Both the position numbers and the translations under genes were made by a program. 64,000 nt of DNA from Flavobacterium sp. TR2. GTDB taxonomy: Bacteria > Bacteroidota > Bacteroidia > Flavobacteriales > Flavobacteriaceae. Shown here piece by piece: positions 8,200 through 16,042 of the stretch. Within the stretch, counting starts at the first letter, position 1, and every line of letters starts with the position of its first letter. The stretch spans positions 3,782,001 to 3,846,000 of the forward strand of contig NZ_CP104307.1 in assembly GCF_025252405.1 (NCBI RefSeq), given 5' to 3'. Under the pieces are notes generated by a model. The model saw only the letters and a list, made by a program, of their open reading frames with translations, ran no database searches and was not told the DNA's origin.

Positions 8200-9711
8200 A
8201 TGTATTCAGGTTCAGGATTTAGCAATTGGGAAATTGGAGATGTCGATGTATTTATAGATGAGAAAGGAATTCATCATTTATTTCATTTAATCATTCCCAA
8301 TCACGATTATATTGCCCACGCGGTATCTAAAGACGGTCTTTCGTGGAAACGAGTAAAAAACGCCTTATTTGTAGGCGATCCAGGAGAATGGGATGATGAT
8401 ATGCTATGGACGATGCATATCAGTAAAAAATCGGATGGCGAAGGTTACGAAATGTATTACACTGGCTTGAAACGTCAGGATAAAGGAATTGAACAAAAAG
8501 TAGGACGAGCCATTTCTACCGATTTAATTGCTTGGAAGAAAGAAAATCTATACGGTCTTCCTTTTAAAAGTGAAGCGCCACATTATGAAGGCCCGAACAA
8601 CAATCCGCGCCAATGGATTAGTTTTCGCGACCCTTTTAAATACCAATACAAAGGTGACGATTATTTGCTAATCTGCGCCCGAAGCGCCTCTGGACCAACA
8701 TACCGCAGAGGCTGTATTGGTGTTGCCAAAAGAGAGAAAGAAGGTTTTGTGCTGCAGAAACCGCTTCATATTCCGTATGTATATGATGACGTCGAATGTC
8801 CTTGTGTTTTTGAAATTAAAGGCTCACATTATCTTTTAGGATCGATCAGAGAAGATATAAAAGTGCGTTATTGGTCTGCACCTGAGTTTAAAGGCGAATA
8901 CAGCGCTTTTCATAATAATGTTTTAATGCCTCAGGGAAATTATGCCGCAAGGGTTGTCAAAGAAGGGAAACATTTTTTAGTCTATAATTTTTATTTCGCA
9001 GACGGAAATGTCAATACGCACCGCGTAATTCCGCCTCCAAAAGAACTCGATGTCGACAAAAGCGGACGGCTTTTATTGAAGAGCTATTATTATTGGCAGA
9101 AACTCTATAAAAAAACCATTCTTCAAAAAGATCTTCCTCTTCCTTTGCCGATTTTAGGAAATCCAACAGCCGAATTTGTTTTAGAAAATGAAAGCAAATG
9201 GCGCTTTGGATGCCGAAGCGGTTACGAAATATACGGTTTCGAAAAACCTTCTAACGATTTTGTCTGGGAAGGAACTTTGTCTGTTGAAGGAATGGGAAAA
9301 ACAGGTTTTGTGATTGAATGTGACAAAGAAGGAACGGGATATTATATTTCGATTGATTTTATGAATGGTTTTGTGCAGTTTAGAGCTTGGGGATTTAATG
9401 AGAAAGACGTCAAGAATAATTTTATCTTCGAGAACATTCAAACCAACCAGTTTGAAATTGGAGAAGAAAAACAAATTTCTTTTAAAATCATCCGCTACGG
9501 AAATTATTATGAACTCTCCATTAATGACATTGTAAAACTGACTTTACTGGATTTTAAATACAGCGAAGGAAAAATTGGCATTTATGTCTGTTCTGCTGTA
9601 ATTTCAATCAGTGATTCTAAAATTCATGTCATTCCAGAACCCGAAAATGAATATGCAGCTTCAGATCCTGAAAAATATGATAATGAATTGCAGCCAAATT
9701 CTATTGTGTAA
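8200..9711 (+). CDS. GH32-like glycoside hydrolase (putative invertase/fructan hydrolase)
   Basis: About 503 aa from the ATG at 8200. The open frame extends upstream to 8053, but that part lies largely inside the MITE-like repeat and is unlikely to be coding. The N-terminal 320 residues fit a clan GH-J five-bladed propeller. WEIGDVDVFID near residue 10 is in the place of the GH32 nucleophile motif, SFRDP at about 141-145 is the RDP motif, and DVECP at about 197-201 is the EC motif with the acid/base Glu. Residues about 345-490 look like a beta-sandwich module. No signal peptide is seen, so it is probably intracellular. Beside sucrose synthase/phosphatase and fructokinase, cleavage of sucrose or a fructoside is likely. 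The classic WMNDPNG form is absent, so specificity is uncertain. Confidence 0.65.
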   Translation: MYSGSGFSNWEIGDVDVFIDEKGIHHLFHLIIPNHDYIAHAVSKDGLSWKRVKNALFVGDPGEWDDDMLWTMHISKKSDGEGYEMYYTGLKRQDKGIEQKVGRAISTDLIAWKKENLYGLPFKSEAPHYEGPNNNPRQWISFRDPFKYQYKGDDYLLICARSASGPTYRRGCIGVAKREKEGFVLQKPLHIPYVYDDVECPCVFEIKGSHYLLGSIREDIKVRYWSAPEFKGEYSAFHNNVLMPQGNYAARVVKEGKHFLVYNFYFADGNVNTHRVIPPPKELDVDKSGRLLLKSYYYWQKLYKKTILQKDLPLPLPILGNPTAEFVLENESKWRFGCRSGYEIYGFEKPSNDFVWEGTLSVEGMGKTGFVIECDKEGTGYYISIDFMNGFVQFRAWGFNEKDVKNNFIFENIQTNQFEIGEEKQISFKIIRYGNYYELSINDIVKLTLLDFKYSEGKIGIYVCSAVISISDSKIHVIPEPENEYAASDPEKYDNELQPNSIV

Positions 9712-9715
9712 TAAA

Positions 9716-9751
9716 CTTTGTCAAAGTTTTGAACTTTGACAAAGTTGGCAA
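9716..9751. repeat. Long perfect hairpin right after the GH32-like gene
   Basis: AAACTTTGTCAAAGTT, a 3-nt loop, then AACTTTGACAAAGTT form a long stem immediately after the stop codon. The same hairpin recurs at about 9897-9931 inside the right MITE-like copy, and half of it occurs at 8028-8042. It could act as a 3' stabilising or terminating hairpin, but it lacks a clear T-run. Confidence 0.5.
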
Positions 9752-9814
9752 CTAGCTTTCCATATGTTAAAACTTATTCTTCTTCAGTTTTTCTGCAGTC
9801 TCCATGTGCCCGTA

Positions 9815-10017
9815 CTTCTAACACATAGAAACATAGATTATTGAAATCTTAAAAATAGGCGTTTCACTTTTATAAAACGCATAGCTGTAAACATTAAACT
9901 TTGTCAAAGTTTTGAACTTTGACAAAGTTGCCCGTTTAGCTTTCTATGTGTTAGAAACTAGTTTCTTTTATTGCTCTTTTGCACTAGAGGGTAAATTCTA
10001 TGTTTCTATGTGTTAAA
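9815..10017. mobile_element. MITE-like element, right copy (inverted relative to 7945-8115)
   Basis: This ~203-bp element is bounded by perfect 17-bp terminal inverted repeats, AACACATAGAAACATAG at the left end and CTATGTTTCTATGTGTT at the right. It contains the TTTGTCAAAG hairpin and the inner GTGTTAGAAACTAGTTTC palindrome. Its reverse complement aligns with 7945-8115. Together with 9716-9751 it fills the 333-bp gap between the GH32-like gene and the next gene; nothing else was seen there. Confidence 0.6.
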
Positions 10018-10044
10018 ACTTATTTTTCTTTAGTAAAAACTATT

Positions 10045-10413
<369 letters not shown>

Positions 10414-10541
10414 CTATTTTGGGGCAAAAGTAAAAATTATCTTTTAAAAGAATTTCTTTTAATTTTTTTACCATAAAATTCATTTTAGCCTTTTAAGAGA
10501 AAAGTTGAAATTTTGTTAATTTATTATCGAATTAAGTAAAG

Positions 10542-10549
10542 TACGTTTG
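10542..10549 (+). promoter_or_regulatory. Candidate -7 element of the polyketide operon
   Basis: TACGTTTG matches TAnnTTTG and ends 24 bp before the first ATG of the operon. A -33 TTG at the usual distance is not evident, so this is tentative. Confidence 0.35.
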
Positions 10550-10573
10550 AGATTTTATGACTAAATTGGTAGT

Positions 10574-11701
10574 ATGAGAACAAATCCTGACGTACTTATT
10601 ATTGGTGGCGGTCTTGCTGGTCTGGCAGGCGCTTTGCACTTGTCCAAAAAAGGATTGAAGGTTGTGCTTATAGAAAAAAACACCTATCCTAAACATAAAG
10701 TCTGCGGAGAATATATTTCAAATGAAATTCTTCCTTATTTATTTTGGCTTGGCATTGATGTTTCAAAATTGCATCCCACAGCAATTTCAAATTTCGAATT
10801 TACAGCACAAAACGGCAAAACCGCTAAAACAAAACTTCCATTGGGCGGTTTCGGAGTCAGCCGTTATAAGTTGGATCATTTTTTATTTCAAAAAGCGGTC
10901 GAAAACGGCTGTACCATTATTACAGAAACGGTTACGGATATTTCTTTTGAAAATGACATTTTTACCGTAACAACATCCAAAGAAATTCTTTCTGCAAAAA
11001 TAGTTTTGGGCGCTTTTGGCAAAAGATCCAATATCGATCAGGTCTTGTCAAGAGATTTTATTGCTAAAAAATCGCCGTGGCTTGCTGTCAAAGGGCATTA
11101 TGCTGGAAATTTTGATCAAAACCTTGTGGCGCTGTACAATTTTCAAGGCGGTTATTGCGGCGTTTCAAAAGTTGAAAATGATGTCATAAACATTTGCTAT
11201 CTAGCCGATTTTGAAACTTTCAAAAAATATAAGAATATTGAAGAGTATCAGAAATCTGTGCTTTATAAAAATAAGAAACTCAAAGCAGTTTTTGAAAATA
11301 GCACTTCCCTATTTGAAAAACCAATAACGATAAGCCAAATATCATTTGACAAAAAAGAACCTGTAGAAAATCACATATTAATGATTGGCGATACCGCAGG
11401 ATTGATTCACCCCATGTGCGGCAATGGTATGGCAATGGCTATTCACAGCGCTAAAATTGCTTCTGAACTGGTATTGGATTTTTATTATGGAAAGATAGCA
11501 TCAAGAAGCGAATTTGAGAAAAAGTATATTCAAGAATGGAAAAAACATTTCAGTAAAAGATTATTCTTTGGAAGACTATTAGCCAAAGCGCTCACACACA
11601 AAAATTTTACGCATATAATGACGACTGTTACGGCTTCGATTCCGTCATTACTTTCCATCATCATCAAACAAACGCATGGCAGCCCCATAACAATCGAATA
11701 A
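10574..11701 (+). CDS. FAD-dependent oxidoreductase (geranylgeranyl-reductase/monooxygenase-like)
   Basis: A 375-aa flavoprotein. The N-terminal dinucleotide fold has GGGLAGLAGALHLSKKG (GxGxxG) with an acidic residue at the end of strand 2 (VVLIEKN). HKVCGEYIS is a motif typical of the geranylgeranyl reductase and halogenase branch. LMIGDTAGLIHPMCGNGMAMA is the second FAD-binding GD motif, where flavin ribityl and phosphate are held. It is the first gene of a seven-gene operon with a type III PKS, and its stop overlaps the methyltransferase start (TAATG). By analogy with type III PKS operons that pair the synthase with a methyltransferase and a flavoprotein hydroxylase, it probably oxidises the polyketide ring or reduces a side chain. 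Which of the two cannot be decided here. Confidence 0.8.
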   Translation: MRTNPDVLIIGGGLAGLAGALHLSKKGLKVVLIEKNTYPKHKVCGEYISNEILPYLFWLGIDVSKLHPTAISNFEFTAQNGKTAKTKLPLGGFGVSRYKLDHFLFQKAVENGCTIITETVTDISFENDIFTVTTSKEILSAKIVLGAFGKRSNIDQVLSRDFIAKKSPWLAVKGHYAGNFDQNLVALYNFQGGYCGVSKVENDVINICYLADFETFKKYKNIEEYQKSVLYKNKKLKAVFENSTSLFEKPITISQISFDKKEPVENHILMIGDTAGLIHPMCGNGMAMAIHSAKIASELVLDFYYGKIASRSEFEKKYIQEWKKHFSKRLFFGRLLAKALTHKNFTHIMTTVTASIPSLLSIIIKQTHGSPITIE

Positions 11702-12414
11702 TGAGTGTAAACACTAAATATAGAACAGAAGAAATTGAAATAATGGACGATTTTTCGCTTGAAGGCGAAGAATTGATCGGCGCTTTAGATCAGATTGCTG
11801 CAATCAATCAATTGCTTGGAGGTAATAAATTAACGCTTCACGGAATAAAAAAACTTTTAAGGAAAACTGATATTTCAAAAACGATAATAATCGCCGATAT
11901 AGGTTGCGGCAATGGCGATATGCTGAGAATGCTTGCAAAATATGGAAAAAAGTGCAATCTGAATTTTAAACTCGTTGGCATTGATGCAAATGCTTTTACA
12001 ATTGCTTACGCTAAGATGCTTTCAAAAGATTTTTCAAACATTGAGTATCTCTGTATGGATATTTTTAGCGAAGAATTCAGCCAATTAAGATATGACATTG
12101 TTTTATGCACCCTAACGCTCCATCATTTTTCAACAAATCAGATAGAAGAAATAATGGATGTGCTGAACAAAAACGCTTCAATGGGCATTGTCGTAAACGA
12201 TTTGCACCGAAGCAAACTTGCTTACCGCTTATTTCAACTGATTGGCTATGTTTTCAATCTCAACGATATGTCTCGCAATGACGGATTAATCTCTATTTTA
12301 AAAGGGTTCAAAAAGAACGAATTAGAACATTTGTCTAAAAAATTAAATTTAAAAAACTACTCCATAAACTGGAAATGGGCATTTCGCTACCAATGGATAA
12401 TTACTAAAATATGA
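11701..12414 (+). CDS. Class I SAM-dependent methyltransferase
   Basis: A 237-aa cytoplasmic protein with a Rossmann-like methyltransferase fold. Motif I is IADIGCGNGDMLRML near residue 65, the acidic residue that binds SAM ribose is in KLVGIDANAF, and motif IV is YDIVLCTLTLHHF. It overlaps the preceding flavoprotein gene by one base and the type III PKS gene by four (ATGA), so translation is probably coupled. The likely substrate is the product of the neighbouring type III PKS (O- or C-methylation); this is inferred from context. Confidence 0.8.
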   Translation: MSVNTKYRTEEIEIMDDFSLEGEELIGALDQIAAINQLLGGNKLTLHGIKKLLRKTDISKTIIIADIGCGNGDMLRMLAKYGKKCNLNFKLVGIDANAFTIAYAKMLSKDFSNIEYLCMDIFSEEFSQLRYDIVLCTLTLHHFSTNQIEEIMDVLNKNASMGIVVNDLHRSKLAYRLFQLIGYVFNLNDMSRNDGLISILKGFKKNELEHLSKKLNLKNYSINWKWAFRYQWIITKI

Positions 12415-13463
12415 GTGTCAAAATAATCACAGCTGTTAAGCAGCTTCCGCAATATTCCAGAACAACAGAAGAAATTCTTCCGCTTGTCGATGTCTGGCTA
12501 GAAGGTCAGGAAGAACGTTTTATCAAAAAAGTAAAAAAGATATTTGAAGGAGCTTCTGTAGATAAACGGTATTCTATCATGGAACCTTCGGAGGTTTTTA
12601 CTGCCACTTCATTTGAAGAAAAAAATGACATCTACAGTCGCGAAATGATTGTTTTAGGCCATCAGGTTCTCGAAAAAGCATTGGGCAAAACAGGTTGGGA
12701 TCCACAGAGTTTAGACTACATTATCACGGTAAGCTGTACCGGAATCATGATTCCTTCGCTTGACGCTTATCTGATCAATAAAATGAAATTGCGACAAGAT
12801 ATCGTTCGGCTTCCTGTAACCGAAATGGGCTGCGCGGCTGGAATATCTGGAATTATTTATGCGAAAAATTTCCTGAAATCAAATCCTGGCAAACGTGCAG
12901 CCGTAATTGCGGTAGAATCGCCAACAGCAACTTTCCAGCTGAATGATTTTTCGATGCCGAATATCGTCAGCGCAGCCATTTTTGGCGATGGCGCTGCCTG
13001 TTGCCTGTTATCCTCGAAAGAAGAAGATTTAGGTCCTGAAATTATCGACGAACAGATGTATCATTTTTACGATGCCGAACACATGATGGGCTTCAAACTC
13101 ACCAACAGCGGATTGCAGATGGTTCTCGATATTGAAGTTCCAGACACCATTGCTTCGCATTTTGAGGAAATTATCCATCCTTTTTTAAAACAGAATAATC
13201 TAGAAATTAAAGATATTGACCACATGATATTTCATCCCGGCGGAAAAAAAATTGTCACAACCGTCGAAGCGCTTTTTGCTGGACTGGAGAAAAATATTGA
13301 TGATACTAAAGAAATCCTCAGGGATTATGGCAATATGTCGAGCGCTACCGTTTTGTACGTTCTGGAAAATATTATGAACCGAAATCCGAAAAAGGGAGAA
13401 AAAGGTTTAATGCTAAGTTTTGGCCCAGGTTTTTCGGCACAAAGAGTTTTATTGCAATGGTAA
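12411..13463 (+). CDS. Type III polyketide synthase (chalcone/stilbene synthase family)
   Basis: A 350-aa protein, the normal size for the family. The full catalytic triad is visible: Cys141 in TEMGCAAG, His275 in IFHPGG and Asn308 in YGNMSSAT. The C-terminal LSFGPGFSAQRVLLQW matches the family GFGPG loop. Type III PKSs extend an acyl starter with malonyl-CoA and cyclise it to resorcinols, pyrones or similar rings. The operon also encodes a ketosynthase, a dehydratase, an ACP and a phosphopantetheinyl transferase, which could supply a dedicated ACP-bound fatty or polyene starter. The expected product class is an alkylresorcinol, alkylpyrone or quinone-like phenolic lipid; the actual product is unknown. 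Confidence 0.9.
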   Translation: MSVKIITAVKQLPQYSRTTEEILPLVDVWLEGQEERFIKKVKKIFEGASVDKRYSIMEPSEVFTATSFEEKNDIYSREMIVLGHQVLEKALGKTGWDPQSLDYIITVSCTGIMIPSLDAYLINKMKLRQDIVRLPVTEMGCAAGISGIIYAKNFLKSNPGKRAAVIAVESPTATFQLNDFSMPNIVSAAIFGDGAACCLLSSKEEDLGPEIIDEQMYHFYDAEHMMGFKLTNSGLQMVLDIEVPDTIASHFEEIIHPFLKQNNLEIKDIDHMIFHPGGKKIVTTVEALFAGLEKNIDDTKEILRDYGNMSSATVLYVLENIMNRNPKKGEKGLMLSFGPGFSAQRVLLQW

Positions 13464-13474
13464 TTTGAAAGCTT

Positions 13475-13912
13475 ATGAAATTTAACAACATTATCTCGCA
13501 GCTTCCGTACAGCGAGCCTTTTCTGTTTGTTGACGAACTGCTTCATGTAGACGAAAATGGCGCGACAGGAACTTATACATTCAAAAAGAATCTTGACTTT
13601 TACAAAGGTCATTTTAAAGATAATCCTGTAACTCCAGGCGTTATTCTAACCGAAACGATGGCTCAGATTGGAATGGTTTGTTTGGGGATTTTTCTTTTAG
13701 GAAATGATTTGGGAGCCCATACCGTGATCGCTTTTACTTCTGCCGATATGGAGTTCTTAAAACCTGTCTATCCAAATGAAAAGGTAACGGTAACTTCTGA
13801 AAAATTATTTTTTCGCTTTGGAAAATTAAAATGCAATGCGGTAATGAAAAATGAAGCTGGTCAAGAAGTCTGCCGAGGTGTTTTGGCTGGAATGATAACC
13901 AAGAAATTATGA
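13475..13912 (+). CDS. 3-hydroxyacyl-ACP dehydratase (FabZ/hotdog family)
   Basis: A 145-aa single hotdog-fold protein. The FabZ-type active-site segment is GHFKDNPVTPGVILTETMAQ, with the catalytic His and, in the long helix, Glu in place of the FabA Asp. The start lies 11 bp after the PKS gene, and the end overlaps the ketosynthase gene by four bases. It would remove water from beta-hydroxyacyl-ACP during starter-chain building. No ketoreductase is encoded in the operon, so that step would have to come from general fatty acid synthesis. Confidence 0.82.
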   Translation: MKFNNIISQLPYSEPFLFVDELLHVDENGATGTYTFKKNLDFYKGHFKDNPVTPGVILTETMAQIGMVCLGIFLLGNDLGAHTVIAFTSADMEFLKPVYPNEKVTVTSEKLFFRFGKLKCNAVMKNEAGQEVCRGVLAGMITKKL

Positions 13913-15177
13913 AAAAACGAGTTGTAATAACAGGTCTTGGAGTTGCCGCACCAAACGGTGTTGGAATTCCTGCGTTTACTCATGCGCTGGAAAACGGCAT
14001 TTCGGGCATTCGTCATGATGCTCAGTTAGAAGAATTGCAATTTTCTTGTCAGATTGCGGGCCAGCCTCAAATAGCTGAAGAACTGAAAGCGCACTATTTT
14101 ACCGAGCTGGAACTTCGCGGATTTAATAGTACAGGAATCCTATATGGCGTTATTGCAGGTATGGAAGCTTGGCAAAATGCAGGACTGCCTTTAAATGAAA
14201 ATCCAGACTGGGACAGCGGCGCTATTTTTGGCTCAGGCACATCAGGAATCGATAAATTTCGTGAAAGCATTTATAAAATTGATGAACTGCAAGTCCGAAA
14301 ACTAGGAAGCACAGTTGTTGCACAAACTATGAACAGCGGTGTAAGCGCGTATCTTGGCGGTAAAATCGGATTAGGGAATCAGGTTACAACCAATTCTTCG
14401 GCTTGCACAACAGGCGCAGAAGCTATTTTGATGGCTTATGACCGAATACAGTCTGGACAGGCAATACGAATTCTAGCAGGAAGCACCTCTGATAGCGGTC
14501 CGTATATTTGGGCAGGTTTTGATGCGCTTCGCGTCTGTTCTTCCAAGTTTAACGACAAACCAGAAGAAGGTTCAAGACCCATGAGCGCTTCGGCAGCAGG
14601 ATTTGTTCCCGGGAGCGGTGCTGGTGCTTTAGTCATTGAAGACTTAGAAACTGCTTTGGATCGTGGAGCGGTAATTTATGCCGAAATATTGGGCGGAAAT
14701 GTCAATTCTGGCGGACAAAGAGACGGCGGCACTATGACGGCTCCAAACAGCACAGCCGTGCAAAGATGCGTTAAAACAGCCATCGAAAATGCAGGAATTA
14801 ATCCGAATGAAATTGATGCAATAAACGGTCATTTGACAGCCACAACAAAAGACAGTCTCGAAATTGAGAACTGGACAAAAGCATTGAACCGAAATGGATC
14901 AGATTTTCCATATATTAATTCTTTAAAAAGCCTCACGGGACATTGTTTAAGCGCTTCTGGAAGTATCGAAAGCGTTGCTGTGGTTTTGGAGCTTCATAAA
15001 GGTTTTTTGTTTGGAAATAAAAACTGTGCTGACCTTCATCCTGAAATCGCTGCGCTAATTGCCCCTTCAAAAATACTTTTAGAAACAATTAAATTCAACC
15101 CAAAAGTAATTGCAAAAGCCAGTTTTGGTTTTGGCGATGTAAATGCGTGTATACTATTTAAAAAATTTGAAAACTAA
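13909..15177 (+). CDS. Beta-ketoacyl-ACP synthase (KAS I/II, FabF-like)
   Basis: A 422-aa thiolase-fold condensing enzyme. The catalytic residues can be read: Cys166 in SSACTTGA, His308 in AINGHLTATTKDS, Lys340 and His345 in SLKSLTGHCLSASG. The acyl-pocket and glycine-rich loops (GFVPGSGAGALVIED, AKASFGFGDVNACILF) are intact. It condenses malonyl-ACP with acyl-ACP. It lies between the dehydratase and the ACP gene with one base to the ACP start, so it probably works with this dedicated ACP. No chain-length-factor partner is present, which argues against a type II aromatic PKS. Confidence 0.88.
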   Translation: MKKRVVITGLGVAAPNGVGIPAFTHALENGISGIRHDAQLEELQFSCQIAGQPQIAEELKAHYFTELELRGFNSTGILYGVIAGMEAWQNAGLPLNENPDWDSGAIFGSGTSGIDKFRESIYKIDELQVRKLGSTVVAQTMNSGVSAYLGGKIGLGNQVTTNSSACTTGAEAILMAYDRIQSGQAIRILAGSTSDSGPYIWAGFDALRVCSSKFNDKPEEGSRPMSASAAGFVPGSGAGALVIEDLETALDRGAVIYAEILGGNVNSGGQRDGGTMTAPNSTAVQRCVKTAIENAGINPNEIDAINGHLTATTKDSLEIENWTKALNRNGSDFPYINSLKSLTGHCLSASGSIESVAVVLELHKGFLFGNKNCADLHPEIAALIAPSKILLETIKFNPKVIAKASFGFGDVNACILFKKFEN

Positions 15178-15178
15178 G

Positions 15179-15433
15179 ATGGACAGACAGGAACTTATTG
15201 CAAGACTAAAAGTAATTATCAAGCCGTTTGCTGCAAACGAAGAAGCTTTTGAAAACCTAACCGAAGAAACCGATTTTATTAAAGATCTTAATATCAATTC
15301 GGCCAATCTGGTTGATATTGTACTGGACATTGAAGAAAATTTCAATGTCGTAATTGACAACACTGATATGGAACGTATGCTTAATGTAAAAACGGCTGTG
15401 GAAATCATTGAAACCAAACTCGCCGAAAAATGA
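15179..15433 (+). CDS. Acyl carrier protein
   Basis: An 84-aa acidic helical protein starting at the ATG at 15179 (MDRQELIARLKVIIKPFA). A longer in-frame reading overlaps the ketosynthase end and is not needed. The phosphopantetheine serine is in DLNINSANLVDIVLDIEE, a variant of the usual DSL motif. It overlaps the phosphopantetheinyl transferase gene by four bases. It is probably the dedicated carrier for the acyl chain handed to the type III PKS. Confidence 0.85.
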   Translation: MDRQELIARLKVIIKPFAANEEAFENLTEETDFIKDLNINSANLVDIVLDIEENFNVVIDNTDMERMLNVKTAVEIIETKLAEK

Positions 15434-15927
15434 TCGGTAATGATGTAATAGATCTTGCGCAGTCACGGATAGAAAGCCGATGGCAGCGCAAAGGTTTTGC
15501 CGAAAAGCTTTTTACTGCTGAAGAACAAAAATTGATTAAAGAGCATTCTTACCCCGAAATCATGGTGTGGCTGCTTTGGAGCATGAAAGAAGCGGCATAC
15601 AAAATTTACAATCGGCAGACTAAAATACGAGAATTCAGCCCTAAAAAGCTGTGCTGTTTTTTAGATTCTTTAAATTCAAGTCAGGCTTTTGGGAAAGTGC
15701 TTTGCAATGAAAATGTGTATTATACCAAAAGTATATTTTCTTTGGAAAGCATCCATACAATTGCAGTCAAAAATCGGGAAAATATACCTAATGTAATTGA
15801 AGTTGAAAATAAAGAGATTATAAAAGATGAAAATGGCATTCCATATTTAAAAACTGCCCAATCGCTTCAGGACATTTCAATCAGCCATCATGGACGTTTT
15901 GAAAAACGGGTAATTATTAAGAAATGA
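15430..15927 (+). CDS. 4'-phosphopantetheinyl transferase (holo-ACP synthase type)
   Basis: A 165-aa protein with the family motifs IGNDVIDL (Mg-binding Asp) near the start and LLWSMKEAAYKIYN (WSxKEA) near residue 60, and a late SISHHGRF segment. It would load the phosphopantetheine arm onto the ACP encoded just upstream. It is the last gene of the operon, and its stop codon directly abuts the remnant of a DUF488 gene on the other strand. No obvious terminator lies between them. Confidence 0.85.
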   Translation: MIGNDVIDLAQSRIESRWQRKGFAEKLFTAEEQKLIKEHSYPEIMVWLLWSMKEAAYKIYNRQTKIREFSPKKLCCFLDSLNSSQAFGKVLCNENVYYTKSIFSLESIHTIAVKNRENIPNVIEVENKEIIKDENGIPYLKTAQSLQDISISHHGRFEKRVIIKK

Positions 15928-16041
15928 ATTCAGGTCGTCTGTTTTCTTTATCCCTCGCGGCCACAAACGGTCTATCAATATTCGATAAGTGCCATCGCTT
16001 TGCCTATAATCGTAAACTCTTTTGATATTTATTGTTTTCAT
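15877..16041 (-). pseudogene. Truncated DUF488-family gene (N-terminal fragment only)
   Basis: The ATG at 16041 lies one base after the acvB-like stop codon. The first ~37 codons read MKTINIKRVYDYRQSDG, then YRILIDRLWPRGIKKTDDLN, which is the conserved start of DUF488 proteins (IKRVY..DG.R.LVDRLWPRG..K). Those proteins normally continue to about 115-120 aa. From about 15927 down, the frame runs antisense through the 3' end of the phosphopantetheinyl transferase gene and stops at 15877 after 54 codons. The rest of DUF488 is not visible here. The break coincides with the end of the polyketide operon, so the operon or a deletion probably destroyed this gene. Confidence 0.7.
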
Positions 16042-16042
16042 T

